This document shows positions 16,790 through 25,997 of a DNA stretch of 64,000 bases, piece by piece. The DNA is from Glaciecola sp964195425 (GTDB lineage: Bacteria > Pseudomonadota > Gammaproteobacteria > Enterobacterales > Alteromonadaceae). Numbering within the stretch: position 1 is the stretch's first letter; the number at the start of each line of letters is the position of its first letter. Position numbers and translations under genes: made by a program. Below the pieces are notes generated by a model that was not told the origin of the DNA, made no database searches, and worked only from the letters and a program-made list of their open reading frames with translations. The stretch is from positions 1-64,000 of the forward strand of contig CAXMOM010000001.1 of the NCBI GenBank assembly GCA_964195425.1. The letters run 5' to 3'.

Positions 16790-17968
16790 GTGCTTAGAGT
16801 CCCTTGTGAGGAGCGCAAAAACTGGCAGGCTATGGCCGAAGAGTACGGATTTAAATTTCACACTATGTACGGTGAGAAATACTGGGATGAATCGGCCTAC
16901 TATCAGTTTTCACTAGCGCAAATAGAGCAAGGAATTGAAAAGCCCACTACCGACATTCACCAAATGTGCTTGTCGGTGGTTGAACACGTGATTAATAGCG
17001 ACGAGCTTATGGCGCGTTTTGCTATCCCTGAATTACAGTGGGCCTTGCTTAGAAAAAGTTGGCAAGATGGCGACCCCTCCTTATATTCGCGACTCGATTT
17101 TGCCTACGATGGCAAAGGGGTTGCTAAGCTATATGAAAATAACGCCGACACGCCTACATCAATTTATGAAACGGGCTTTTGGCAGTGGATGTGGCTTGAA
17201 AACAAAGTAGACAGCAAAATGCTAGGCAGACATGCCGACCAGTTTAATTCCCTCCAAGAAAAACTGGTAAACCGATTTAAAGAGCTTCAAGCACTTAACC
17301 CAGATAGATACTTACACCTCGCTTGTTGTAAAGACACTGAAGAAGACAGAGGCACCGTGCAATATCTTGAAGATTGCGCCCGTGCTGCTGGCATTGACAC
17401 TAAGTTTGTGTATATCGAAGATATCGGCATAGATAAGGATAAGCAATTTACTGACCTGGAAAATAACGTCATTACGTGGATGTTTAAACTTTATCCATGG
17501 GAGTTCATGTTTGAAGATGCCTATGGTGAGTTACTTGGCCAACAAAATATTCGCTGGATAGAACCGCCTTGGAAAGCCATTTTGTCTAATAAAGCATTGT
17601 TACCTATGCTGTGGAAACTCTTTCCTGATCATCCTAATCTACTCCCCGCTTTTTTTGAAGATGAACTGCACTTAGTACCCGATGATATGTTGTTGGTGAA
17701 AAAGCCGATATTTTCTCGCGAGGGTGCGAATATAAGTTTTACCGATGCGCGAGGAAACGCTCTCGATGAAAACGCAGATTCAGATGGCCCCTATGGTGAA
17801 GAAGGATTTATTTACCAGCAAAAACACTCATTGCCTCAGTTTGATGGCAATCATACGCTTATTGGCAGCTGGTTAGTTGACGACCAAGCAGCGGGTATTT
17901 CTATGCGTGAAGATAGCCATGCTATTACCCAAGATATGAGCCGTTATTTACCTCATGTTATTTACTAA
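16790..17968 (+). CDS. yjfC: Glutathionylspermidine-synthase-like ATP-grasp protein (YjfC)
   Basis: Last gene of the yjf operon, 392 residues. It matches the C-terminal synthetase domain of glutathionylspermidine synthase, which joins a peptide carboxylate to an amine with ATP. Seen are YWDESAYYQFSLAQIE at the start, AYDGKGVAKLYENNADTPTS, and the ATP-grasp segments LLVKKPIFSREGANI, EEGFIYQQ and GSWLVDDQAAGISMRED near the end. The amidase domain of the bifunctional E. coli enzyme is absent. GTG starts immediately after the yjfM stop, so the two are coupled. The true substrate of YjfC enzymes is not known. Confidence 0.9.
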   Translation: MLRVPCEERKNWQAMAEEYGFKFHTMYGEKYWDESAYYQFSLAQIEQGIEKPTTDIHQMCLSVVEHVINSDELMARFAIPELQWALLRKSWQDGDPSLYSRLDFAYDGKGVAKLYENNADTPTSIYETGFWQWMWLENKVDSKMLGRHADQFNSLQEKLVNRFKELQALNPDRYLHLACCKDTEEDRGTVQYLEDCARAAGIDTKFVYIEDIGIDKDKQFTDLENNVITWMFKLYPWEFMFEDAYGELLGQQNIRWIEPPWKAILSNKALLPMLWKLFPDHPNLLPAFFEDELHLVPDDMLLVKKPIFSREGANISFTDARGNALDENADSDGPYGEEGFIYQQKHSLPQFDGNHTLIGSWLVDDQAAGISMREDSHAITQDMSRYLPHVIY

Positions 17969-18119
17969 TCACGCTTTTAATTAAAGGTATAGTCACCCCT
18001 TTTAATTAGCTCGAACGTTTATGGATTGAAACTGTCTATAAATAGGCTAAGCCAGTGTTTTTTGATATTGAGATATCGATACCAGAAATTACGAAGCTGC
18101 TTAGCTACAAGGAGCTATT

Positions 18120-19880
18120 ATGAAAAAATGTATGCAAAGGGTATTATCAAATAATACGGCATATGCCGGTAAAGGCCCATCAACCTTACTTCCCCAAACA
18201 CCTAAATTATTAAGCCTATGTGTGGCATTTGCTATGCTCAGCATGGCTTGCACAACCGGGCCAAGCGATAAAGAAGCTAAAGCAGAACAAGAGCGACAAG
18301 CAAAGACTAAGTATATTGAGGTGGACGTAACCCCAGCACAAAGCAAAGAGCACAACACACAGGACTTAGCACATTCTAGTGATGCTAAGATGATTATGCC
18401 TAGGGCTGCACTGGCTATGCGCATCGACCCTCCACAGCAACCACCACCTCCCATTGCAAATCGTGACGACTTTCAAGAGTTTTCTACCAGTCCTGTTAAG
18501 CTTGTTAATGACGAACCTGTATCTACGTTTTCATCTGATGTAGACACGTCTGCTTACAGTTTTGTGCGTAGACAACTCAACAGCGGTTTTTTGCCCACTA
18601 AACAGGCGGTTCGTTTAGAAGAAATGGTGAATTACTTTGACTATCAATACCCAAAACCACAAAGTGCTGATGAGCCTTTTAAAGCAACAACCCTAGTTTA
18701 TGATTCGCCATGGGCTAAGGATCGTAAGCTGGTGCATATAGGTATTCAGGGCTACGAAATAGCCGAAGACGCTCAACCAAATAGTAACCTTGTATTTTTG
18801 TTGGACGTTTCGGGTTCAATGAATTCTCCCGATAAGTTACCGCTTGTAAAACAATCCATGGCGCTTTTGCTTGAACAACTGAAGCCAAGCGATACCGTTT
18901 CGATAGTGGTGTATGCAGGTGCTGCGGGCACGGTATTGGCGCCCACCAAAGTTGAAAATAAAGCAGAGATTTTTGCGGCAATGGAAAAACTGTCAGCCGG
19001 AGGTTCTACAGCCGGTGGGCAAGGCATTGAGTTGGCTTATCGTTTGGCCGAACAAAACTTCAACGAAGACGCTGTTAATCGTATTATTTTGGCGACTGAT
19101 GGCGATTTTAATGTCGGGCTAAACGACACAAACGGGCTGCAAGATTTTGTAGAACGTAAACGTGAAAAAGGCATTTTCTTGTCAGTGCTGGGTTTTGGTC
19201 AAGGCAACTACCAAGACCATTTGATGCAGTCGTTGGCACAAAATGGCAATGGTATTGCTGCGTATATCGACACCTTAAGTGAAGCCCAAAAAGTCTTAGT
19301 GCATGAAGCTACATCGGCCTTATTTCCTATTGCCAATGATTTAAAAATTCAGCTTGAGTTTAATCCTAAGGTAGTAAAAGAATATCGCCTGTTAGGATAT
19401 GAAACACGGGCCCTAGCCCAAGAGGATTTTAATAATGACAAAGTAGATGCGGGTGATATTGGTTCTGGTCATTCAGTCACCGCGATATATGAAGTAACGC
19501 TAGTAGGTAGTGAAGGTCGTTTTATTGATGACTTGCGATACGACAATACCCAAGCGCAAATGAACACTGATCTAGCAAATGAACTTGGTTTTTTAAAATT
19601 GCGTTACACGTTACCAGGAGACGTTGGTTCTACCTTACTTGAACAAGCTATAGTAAACACAAGCGAAGCTAGTGATACATTGCTTAGAGAAGCGCGCTTC
19701 GCAGCCTCGGTGGCCGGCTTTGCACAACTGCTAAAAGACGCAAAATATACCGGCAACTGGAATATGAAAGACGCCCTTGAACTCGCACTTGCCAACCGAG
19801 GCGAGGACGAGTTTGGCTACAGAAATGAATTTGTACAACTGGTGCGCAAAGCAACACTTGCTCAACCTGCGAGGATGTAA
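18120..19880 (+). CDS. YfbK-like von Willebrand factor A lipoprotein
   Basis: Envelope protein of 586 residues. A lipobox-like LSMAC (cysteine about residue 42) follows a hydrophobic leader. An N-terminal vWF-associated domain (about 140-215) contains DVDTSAYSFVRRQLN. The vWA domain (about 225-400) has a complete MIDAS: DVSGS, the threonine in GGSTAGGQG, and ATDGD. A C-terminal DUF3520 follows. AAGGAG stands before the ATG. It resembles E. coli YfbK, whose function is not established. It starts 151 bases after yjfC on the same strand, so it could extend the membrane-stress locus, though it probably has its own promoter. Confidence 0.88.
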   Translation: MKKCMQRVLSNNTAYAGKGPSTLLPQTPKLLSLCVAFAMLSMACTTGPSDKEAKAEQERQAKTKYIEVDVTPAQSKEHNTQDLAHSSDAKMIMPRAALAMRIDPPQQPPPPIANRDDFQEFSTSPVKLVNDEPVSTFSSDVDTSAYSFVRRQLNSGFLPTKQAVRLEEMVNYFDYQYPKPQSADEPFKATTLVYDSPWAKDRKLVHIGIQGYEIAEDAQPNSNLVFLLDVSGSMNSPDKLPLVKQSMALLLEQLKPSDTVSIVVYAGAAGTVLAPTKVENKAEIFAAMEKLSAGGSTAGGQGIELAYRLAEQNFNEDAVNRIILATDGDFNVGLNDTNGLQDFVERKREKGIFLSVLGFGQGNYQDHLMQSLAQNGNGIAAYIDTLSEAQKVLVHEATSALFPIANDLKIQLEFNPKVVKEYRLLGYETRALAQEDFNNDKVDAGDIGSGHSVTAIYEVTLVGSEGRFIDDLRYDNTQAQMNTDLANELGFLKLRYTLPGDVGSTLLEQAIVNTSEASDTLLREARFAASVAGFAQLLKDAKYTGNWNMKDALELALANRGEDEFGYRNEFVQLVRKATLAQPARM

Positions 19881-19887
19881 AGGGCAT

Positions 19888-19914
19888 AAAAAAGCCCGGC
19901 CAAATTGGCCGGGC
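19888..19914 (-). terminator. Rho-independent terminator of ilvC
   Basis: GCCCGGCC (19894-19901) pairs perfectly with GGCCGGGC (19907-19914) around AAATT. On the minus strand the stem is followed directly by six T residues (19893-19888), a classical intrinsic terminator 60 bases after ilvC. On the plus strand the stem lacks a T-run, so it serves the vWA gene poorly. Confidence 0.88.
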
Positions 19915-19973
19915 AAAAGGAGCTTAGTTACAGCACCTAACGACAGAACTGTTGTCGGTTACACTTGCGGATA

Positions 19974-21449
19974 TTAAACAATTGCCTGCATATCAGTCAT
20001 GTAACCGCGTAAAACCTCACCAATGGACTCAACTCCGTGGCTGCGTATCGCTTTGTTAATTGCCACGAGTTTTGTGTTGTCTACGCCATTGCTGGTATTG
20101 CTCAAACCACCGCCTATGTGTTCTAAGGTAATTTGAGGCATCAATTTTTCTTCCAATAAAGGTATTGCTGCATTTGCGAACAAATAGTTACCGTATTCGG
20201 CGGTGTCAGAAATCACCACGTTCATTTCGTATAAACGTTTGCGTGAAATAGTGTTAGAAATAAGCGGTGTTTCGTGCAGTGACTCGTAATAAGCCGACTC
20301 AGGTAATATGCCTGCTTCAACCATTACGTCAAAGGCCACTTCAACACCGGTTTTGATCATGGCTACTAGCAATATGCCCTTATCAAAAAATTCTTGGTCA
20401 GAAATAGTCCCACTATAAACAGGCGCATTTTCAAATCCAGACTGTCCAGTTTCTTCACGCCACTTAAGTAAATTGGCATCACCATTGGCCCAATCTTGCA
20501 TCATGTTGCGTGAAAAATCGCCTGACAATATGTCATCTTGATGTTTTTCAAACAGCGGACGCATTATTTCGGTAAGCTGTTCCGACAGATCATAGGCAGC
20601 TACTTTAGCTGGGTTTGATAAGCGGTCCATCATGTTGGTAACGCCGCCAATTTTAAGGGCTTCGGTAATGGCTTCAAGACCATATTGAATAAGCGCACCT
20701 GCATAGGCCGCATCTACGCCGTCGGCTATCATTTTCTCGTAGGCTAAAATTGCAGCTGCTTGCTGCATTCCACACAAGATCGTTTGCTCACCCATAAGGT
20801 CAGATTTCACTTCAGCTACAAAACTGCTTTGTAACACACCAGCTCTATCACCACCTGTGGCGCTGGCAAGTGCTTTGGCAATTTCAAGACCTTGGCCTTG
20901 TGGATCGTTTTCAGGATGCACCGCAATTAAGGTAGGTACTCCAAAACCGCGCTTATACTCTTCTCTTACTTCTGTTCCTGGGCACTTTGGTGCGCACATT
21001 ACTACGGTAATGTCGCTGCGGATCTGCTGACCTTCTTCAACAATATTGAAGCCATGGGAATAAGATAAAACAGCGCCTTTTTTCATTAAGGGCATAACGG
21101 CCTCAACAACGCTGGCGTGTTGTTTATCAGGCGTTAAGTTATAAACTAAATCAGCCTCTGGAATAAGTGTTTGGTACGTACCAACAGTAAAGCCGTTGTC
21201 GGTAGCCCTTTTGAATGAATCTCTTTTTTCGTCAATGGCAGATTGTCTTAGGGCATAGCTTATGTTTAAACCTGAATCGCGCATGTTCAAACCTTGGTTT
21301 AAACCTTGCGCGCCACAGCCTACTACTACGATTGACTTGCCTTTAAGCGCGTCGCAGCCGTTTGCGAATTCATCGCGCTGCATGAAGCGGCATTGACCAA
21401 GTTGGTCTCGCTGTTGTCTGAACGCTAAGTTGTTAAAATAATTTGCCAT
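19974..21449 (-). CDS. ilvC: Ketol-acid reductoisomerase, class II
   Basis: NADPH- and Mg-dependent isomeroreductase of valine and isoleucine synthesis. The frame reaches 21464, but the family start MANYFNNLAFRQQ lies at 21449, giving 491 residues as in E. coli. The Rossmann fingerprint VVGCGAQGLNQGLNMRDSG, the metal site region SDLMGEQTILCG and the duplicated class II C-terminal domain (ESLHETPLISNTI) are present. It is divergent from ilvY and has its own terminator. A variant of the GGACAGTCTA repeat core lies at 20438-20447 and codes the TGQSGF residues. Confidence 0.97.
   Translation of the reverse strand: MANYFNNLAFRQQRDQLGQCRFMQRDEFANGCDALKGKSIVVVGCGAQGLNQGLNMRDSGLNISYALRQSAIDEKRDSFKRATDNGFTVGTYQTLIPEADLVYNLTPDKQHASVVEAVMPLMKKGAVLSYSHGFNIVEEGQQIRSDITVVMCAPKCPGTEVREEYKRGFGVPTLIAVHPENDPQGQGLEIAKALASATGGDRAGVLQSSFVAEVKSDLMGEQTILCGMQQAAAILAYEKMIADGVDAAYAGALIQYGLEAITEALKIGGVTNMMDRLSNPAKVAAYDLSEQLTEIMRPLFEKHQDDILSGDFSRNMMQDWANGDANLLKWREETGQSGFENAPVYSGTISDQEFFDKGILLVAMIKTGVEVAFDVMVEAGILPESAYYESLHETPLISNTISRKRLYEMNVVISDTAEYGNYLFANAAIPLLEEKLMPQITLEHIGGGLSNTSNGVDNTKLVAINKAIRSHGVESIGEVLRGYMTDMQAIV
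20438..20447 (-). repeat. GGACAGTCTA-family near copy in ilvC
   Basis: CAGACTGTCC, the reverse complement of GGACAGTCTG, one base from the core. It encodes the QSG of TGQSGF, a site where E. coli IlvC has an aligned residue pair without a gap. It is the only family member seen outside 38-64 kb, so chance cannot be excluded. Confidence 0.4.
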
Positions 21450-21548
21450 GTGTATTCCGAGCATCTAAAAATGCATAAAAGTGAAAGGTAGTCTGAAACG
21501 ACATTAATTACACTATACGCTTGTCATTTGTTTTATAAATTGAATTAT

Positions 21549-21578
21549 TTGAAAGTTAATGTTTCAATATGTGAAACA
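21549..21578. promoter_or_regulatory. Putative IlvY operators between ilvC and ilvY
   Basis: Two overlapping dyads occupy the divergent gap. TTGAAA (21549-21554) pairs with TTTCAA (21562-21567), and TGTTTCA (21560-21566) with TGAAACA (21572-21578). The second has the T-N11-A spacing of LysR-type sites. E. coli IlvY binds tandem operators in the same gap to activate ilvC, so these are the natural candidates. Confidence 0.6.
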
Positions 21579-21624
21579 AAGACCTTGGCAGAATGCCTCT
21601 GTCGCTACTATGTGTCGGGTATTG

Positions 21625-22500
21625 ATGAATATAAAAACGCTTAAACATTTTCAACACTTGGCTTCTAGCTTGAGCTTTTCAAAAACAGCGGCGGCTATGT
21701 TTGTATCGCCACCTACGCTCACGCGCAGTATTATGCGCTTAGAAGACGAGTGTGATGCGTCGTTATTTTTACGTGACAATCGAAATGTGCAGTTAACACA
21801 AGCAGGACGTAAGTTGCTGGCTTTTGCCGACGATACGCTAAGCAAGTATCATCAGTTAAAAAGTGAGATAGCGCAGCAAAAAGATGAGCTTAGCGGTGAG
21901 CTGTCACTGTATTGCTCAGTGACAGCGGCGCAAACCTATTTACCAAAGATACTCGATAGTATGCGCGAGCTTTATCCTTCGGTAGATATTAAGCTAGACA
22001 CCGGCGATCATGAATTAGCTTTGAGGCGGATAAGTGATGTGCAGTATGAAAATGTGGCCGATTTAGCCATTGCCATTCATACACCCGATTTTCCCGCGAA
22101 TATACATTTTCAGCCAATAGACACTGTGCCATTAGCATTAATAGTGCCCGCTTCAATGGATGTTAATAATATAGGTGATATTAGCTGGCAAACTTCAAAT
22201 GTTATTATGCCGGCTAGGGGTCCGTCGCGTCGCATTGTTCACCATTGGTTTGCGGAGCACAATATACGCCCGCGTATTTATGCCAAGGTGTCGGGCAACG
22301 AAGCTATTGTGAGTATGGTTTCGCTTGGTTTAGGGATTGGCTTTGTGCCGCGAATAGTGCTTGAAAACTCAACCGCCAAAAGCAAGGTGCACACTATTCC
22401 GGTAGACAATATCGAGCCCTACCAACTTGGGCTTTGTTATTTGAAAGAGCGGGCCAATGAGCCTTTGCTTAAAACCATCAGCCAATTGTTCTCGCGATAG
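21625..22500 (+). CDS. ilvY: LysR-type regulator IlvY
   Basis: Transcription activator of ilvC that in E. coli responds to acetohydroxy acids. The frame begins at 21559, but the ATG at 21625 gives MNIKTLKHFQHLASSLSFSK, the standard LysR start, and leaves the operators outside the gene. The resulting 291 residues compare with 297 in E. coli. The winged helix-turn-helix is at residues 2-60 (AAAMFVSPPTLTRSIMRLE) and the periplasmic-binding-like effector domain at about 90-290. Identity rests on the divergent ilvC neighbour as much as on sequence. Confidence 0.93.
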   Translation: MNIKTLKHFQHLASSLSFSKTAAAMFVSPPTLTRSIMRLEDECDASLFLRDNRNVQLTQAGRKLLAFADDTLSKYHQLKSEIAQQKDELSGELSLYCSVTAAQTYLPKILDSMRELYPSVDIKLDTGDHELALRRISDVQYENVADLAIAIHTPDFPANIHFQPIDTVPLALIVPASMDVNNIGDISWQTSNVIMPARGPSRRIVHHWFAEHNIRPRIYAKVSGNEAIVSMVSLGLGIGFVPRIVLENSTAKSKVHTIPVDNIEPYQLGLCYLKERANEPLLKTISQLFSR

Positions 22501-22531
22501 GTTTTATTACGCTGATTCAATGCGAACGAGC

Positions 22532-24094
22532 TTAGTTAATGGCCAATTGCTTTAACAACTTGTCAAAATTGCGATAAGACAACGCTTCTGCAATATGCTG
22601 TTTTTGAATGTCAGTGCTAGCTTCCAAATCTGCAATAGTTCTTGATACTTTTAGTGTACGATGAAATGCGCGCATAGAAAGCCCAAGCGCATCTATCGCA
22701 TGGGTGATGAATTGCTGGTTAGCATTAGACAGCACCGCAAACTCAGACAGTGTCTTATTCGTTAAACCCGCATTTAATGTACCTTGGCGGGCAAACTGTA
22801 AATGTTGAGCTTTGGATACTTGGGTTTTAACTTGTGCGCTGGTGGGTGTTTTATTGACAGAAGCACTGGCGAGGCCATTATCACTTTGCACAGGCTTAGT
22901 GCCTAAGGCCTTACTAATATCTACCCGCGGAACATGTACCTGCAAGTCTATACGGTCTAATAAGGGCCCTGAGATTTTGTTTAAATAGCGTAATATTTGG
23001 TCGTCGTTTGAACGCTTATCATCCACATCGCCGGTGGGGCTTGGGTTCATTGCCGCGATTAGTTGAAAATCAGCTGGGTAGGTTGTCTTGTGTTTAGCTC
23101 TAGACAAATTAATTTCACCGGTCTCAAGTGGCTCACGCAGCACATCGAGCACGTGGCGGCCAAACTCTGGTAACTCGTCTAAGAATAATACGCCTTTGTG
23201 AGCTAGCGTTATTTCTCCTGGCATAGGGTAACTGCCTCCCCCAACTAGGGCTGCAGCAGAGCTAGAATGATGAGGTTGTCGAAAAGGCCGTCGTCGCCAG
23301 TTGTCTGCCGAGACCTGTTCACCGACTATCGAACGTATTGATGCCACCGTAAGTGCATCTTGTTCAGGCAACTCGGGCAATATCGATAGTAAGCGATTCG
23401 CTAACATACTTTTGCCTGTGCCAGCAGGTCCAAAAAGCAAAAGGTTATGGCCGCCGGCCGCACAAATCTGTAAGGCACGTTTAGCATGTTCTTGTTCAAT
23501 AATGTCGGCAAGGTCACCATACTTTTCAAGGTTATGGTTAATTGAAATGTCATCATCGTGAACTTGTGCACGGACGAGCATTTGTTTATCGGTTAAATGT
23601 AAATACACATTCCACAAATGGCTTGCCGATAACACATGTGCCTTGCTCACTAGTGCCGCTTCTTGCGCATTACTTTCGGGAAGTATCAATTTTCGACCCG
23701 ATTTTGCAGCGGCAAATGCCATGGGCAGAGCGCCTTGTACGCTGCGAAGTTCACCCGACAAGGCCAATTCGCCTACAAACTCATAGGTCTCTAAGCAACC
23801 TGCACCAAGGCCTTCACTGGCACAAATAATACCTATAGCAATAGCAAGGTCGAATCTCCCACCGCCTTTGGGCAAATCAGCAGGTGCCATGTTCACGGTT
23901 ATACGTTTACTTGGAAATTCAAAACCTGCGTTGATCATTGCACTACGTACTCTATCTCTTGATTCTTTAACAGTGGTTTCTGGTAAGCCGACTAAATGAA
24001 ACCCAGGCAAACCATTGCTCAAATGTACTTCTATAGTGACAAGGGGCGAGTCTATCCCCAAATTGGCGCGAGTATATACAACAGCAAGATCCAT
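22532..24094 (-). CDS. comM: YifB/ComM AAA+ helicase-like protein
   Basis: Mg-chelatase-like AAA+ ATPase. ComM in Vibrio and Haemophilus is a hexameric helicase that drives branch migration during natural transformation. I use the ATG at 24094, since the family begins MDLAVVYTRANLGI; the frame extends to 24124. The N-terminal ChlI-type domain (about residues 1-190) is followed by Walker A GPAGTGKSMLANR and Walker B GVLFLDELPEF, then the C-terminal Mg-chelatase domain ending RNFDKLL. It is divergent from ilvA; in E. coli yifB also borders the ilv genes. Confidence 0.93.
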   Translation of the reverse strand: MDLAVVYTRANLGIDSPLVTIEVHLSNGLPGFHLVGLPETTVKESRDRVRSAMINAGFEFPSKRITVNMAPADLPKGGGRFDLAIAIGIICASEGLGAGCLETYEFVGELALSGELRSVQGALPMAFAAAKSGRKLILPESNAQEAALVSKAHVLSASHLWNVYLHLTDKQMLVRAQVHDDDISINHNLEKYGDLADIIEQEHAKRALQICAAGGHNLLLFGPAGTGKSMLANRLLSILPELPEQDALTVASIRSIVGEQVSADNWRRRPFRQPHHSSSAAALVGGGSYPMPGEITLAHKGVLFLDELPEFGRHVLDVLREPLETGEINLSRAKHKTTYPADFQLIAAMNPSPTGDVDDKRSNDDQILRYLNKISGPLLDRIDLQVHVPRVDISKALGTKPVQSDNGLASASVNKTPTSAQVKTQVSKAQHLQFARQGTLNAGLTNKTLSEFAVLSNANQQFITHAIDALGLSMRAFHRTLKVSRTIADLEASTDIQKQHIAEALSYRNFDKLLKQLAIN

Positions 24095-24312
24095 ATGCTT
24101 TTCTGGTGGGTTTCGAATACTCACATTATCTGAATTGCAGGGCTTTATTGCTACTGTACCTTAGACTAGATAGCTTACTGTGCCTTTGTGCTTGCGTTCA
24201 CATGGGATTAAAGGCAGACTATTTTAGCGACGATAATAAAAGTATATTCCGAGCGTCATTGGCGCTGTTCGCGACCTTAACAAAATTAAATTTAAGCGAT
24301 AAGAGAATTACA

Positions 24313-25902
24313 TTGCCAACACATACACCCGTTGCTCCTCCACCATCAGATTTTGATTATTTAATTAAGATCCTAAAAGCGCCTATTTACAACGCAGCTG
24401 TAGTCACTGACTTGGACAAGTTACCCACATTGTCGGGCATTGTAGGAAACGACGTCTATCTTAAACGCGAAGACCAGCAGCCCGTAAAATCATTTAAATT
24501 ACGCGGTGCATTCAACTGTATGTCGCAGTTAAATGATACGCAAAAAGCAGCAGGTGTAATTGCTGCATCTGCAGGCAACCATGCACAAGGTGTGGCTTAT
24601 GCAGCAAAAGCAATGAACATCAAAGCCACTATTGTTATGCCAGAAACTACGCCTGAAATCAAAGTGAATGCAGTGCGTACGTTCGGTGGCCAACACGTAA
24701 CAGTAGTGCAACATGGAACAAGCTACGATCAAGCAAGTACTCATGCTTTTGCTCTTGCAAAACAGTATGGCTTTACAATGATACCGCCTTTTGATCATCC
24801 CGATGTTATCGCTGGGCAAGGTACAATTGCCAAAGAAATGCTAGAGCAACTAAGTGATTTTGATTATTTATTTGTTGCAGTTGGCGGCGGTGGTTTAGCG
24901 GCGGGTATGGCCGTGTACTTAAAGCAGATAAAACCTAGCATTAAAATTATTGGCGTTGAATCTGATCAGTCAGCATGCTTAAAAGCCGCATTAGAAGCAG
25001 GTGAGCCGGTTACATTGCCGCACGTTGGTATTTTCGCTGATGGTGTCGCGGTTAAAACAATTGGAAGTGAACCTTTTAGGCTTTGTCAGCAATATTTAGA
25101 TGATGTAATGACCGTCACTAACGATGAAATTTGCACCGCAATTAAAGATATTTTTGATGATACTCGGGTTATTGCTGAGCCTGCGGGAGCTTTGTCAGTC
25201 GCCGCAATTAGAAAATATTGCCGCGAGAACGATATTCAAAACAAGCGTTTAACGGGCATACTTTGTGGTGCTAATATTAACTTCCATACCCTTAGATATG
25301 TGTCTGAACGATGCGAATTAGGGGAGCAAAAAGAGGCTGTTTTTGCGGTAAATATTCCTGAGACCAAAGGTGCGTTTAAGTCCTTTTGTAGCCTGCTTGG
25401 GGGGATTGTGATTACTGAGTTTAATTATAGATTCAATGCGATTACCCAAAACGCTGGTGAAGCGTCTACAGGCAGTGCTCAAATATTTGTAGGAGTGAAG
25501 CTAAGAAACGGTGCTGCAGAATACAATGAACTGCTTAAAAGCTTAAGCGACAAAGGTTACACCTATTGCGACCTGTCTCAAAATGAGTTGGCCAAGCTAC
25601 ACGTAAGGCATATGGTGGGTGGACGTCCTCAGCAAAAGATACACGAGAGTATTTTCAGCTTTTCATTCCCAGAGTATCCAGGTGCATTGATGCATTTTTT
25701 AAACACCCTGGGCGAGTCTTGGAATATTACCTTGTTTCATTATCGTAACCATGGCGCAGCGCAGGGGCTAGTATTGGCAGGATTCGAAATATCGCCTGAA
25801 CAACGAAGCAACTTCCAAGAATATCTTGATAAGCTCGATTTTGAAGTACAAGAGCATGAGGATGATCCCGCTTATACCTTCTTTTTGTCTAGTCAGAGTT
25901 AG
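24313..25902 (+). CDS. ilvA: Biosynthetic threonine ammonia-lyase
   Basis: PLP enzyme deaminating threonine to 2-oxobutanoate, the committed step to isoleucine. The PLP lysine is in VKSFKLRGAFN, and the phosphate-cradling loops are SAGNHAQG and VGGGGLAAGM. Two ACT-like regulatory domains (last 190 residues or so) give expected isoleucine feedback. The frame is open back to 24106, with a GTG there and an ATG at 24202. I prefer the TTG at 24313, with AAGAG seven bases upstream, because it puts the length (529) near the E. coli 514 and removes a Leu/Cys-rich extension not typical of IlvA. The start is not certain. Confidence 0.9.
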   Translation: MPTHTPVAPPPSDFDYLIKILKAPIYNAAVVTDLDKLPTLSGIVGNDVYLKREDQQPVKSFKLRGAFNCMSQLNDTQKAAGVIAASAGNHAQGVAYAAKAMNIKATIVMPETTPEIKVNAVRTFGGQHVTVVQHGTSYDQASTHAFALAKQYGFTMIPPFDHPDVIAGQGTIAKEMLEQLSDFDYLFVAVGGGGLAAGMAVYLKQIKPSIKIIGVESDQSACLKAALEAGEPVTLPHVGIFADGVAVKTIGSEPFRLCQQYLDDVMTVTNDEICTAIKDIFDDTRVIAEPAGALSVAAIRKYCRENDIQNKRLTGILCGANINFHTLRYVSERCELGEQKEAVFAVNIPETKGAFKSFCSLLGGIVITEFNYRFNAITQNAGEASTGSAQIFVGVKLRNGAAEYNELLKSLSDKGYTYCDLSQNELAKLHVRHMVGGRPQQKIHESIFSFSFPEYPGALMHFLNTLGESWNITLFHYRNHGAAQGLVLAGFEISPEQRSNFQEYLDKLDFEVQEHEDDPAYTFFLSSQS

Positions 25903-25964
25903 CGACATATTGCCGCTGCTACCTGAACAAGTGTGCTAAACAGAAACACTTTTAGATATGCCTA

Positions 25965-25997
25965 TAGAGCGTTTATATATTGCTTATAAACGCTCTA
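25965..25997. terminator. Strong hairpin between convergent ilvA and plsB
   Basis: Perfect 13-base arms TAGAGCGTTTATA (25965-25977) and TATAAACGCTCTA (25985-25997) surround a seven-base loop. It spans the plsB stop codon. Neither side has a good T-run, so it may stop transcription from both sides only in part, or protect the 3' ends. A weaker hairpin AAGTGT/ACACTT lies just upstream at 25929-25951. Confidence 0.5.

Noticed and set aside
24106..24312. Leu-rich frame before ilvA as an attenuation leader peptide
   Set aside because: It has no stop before ilvA and runs in the same frame, it lacks Ile/Val codon clusters, and I see no terminator-antiterminator pair.
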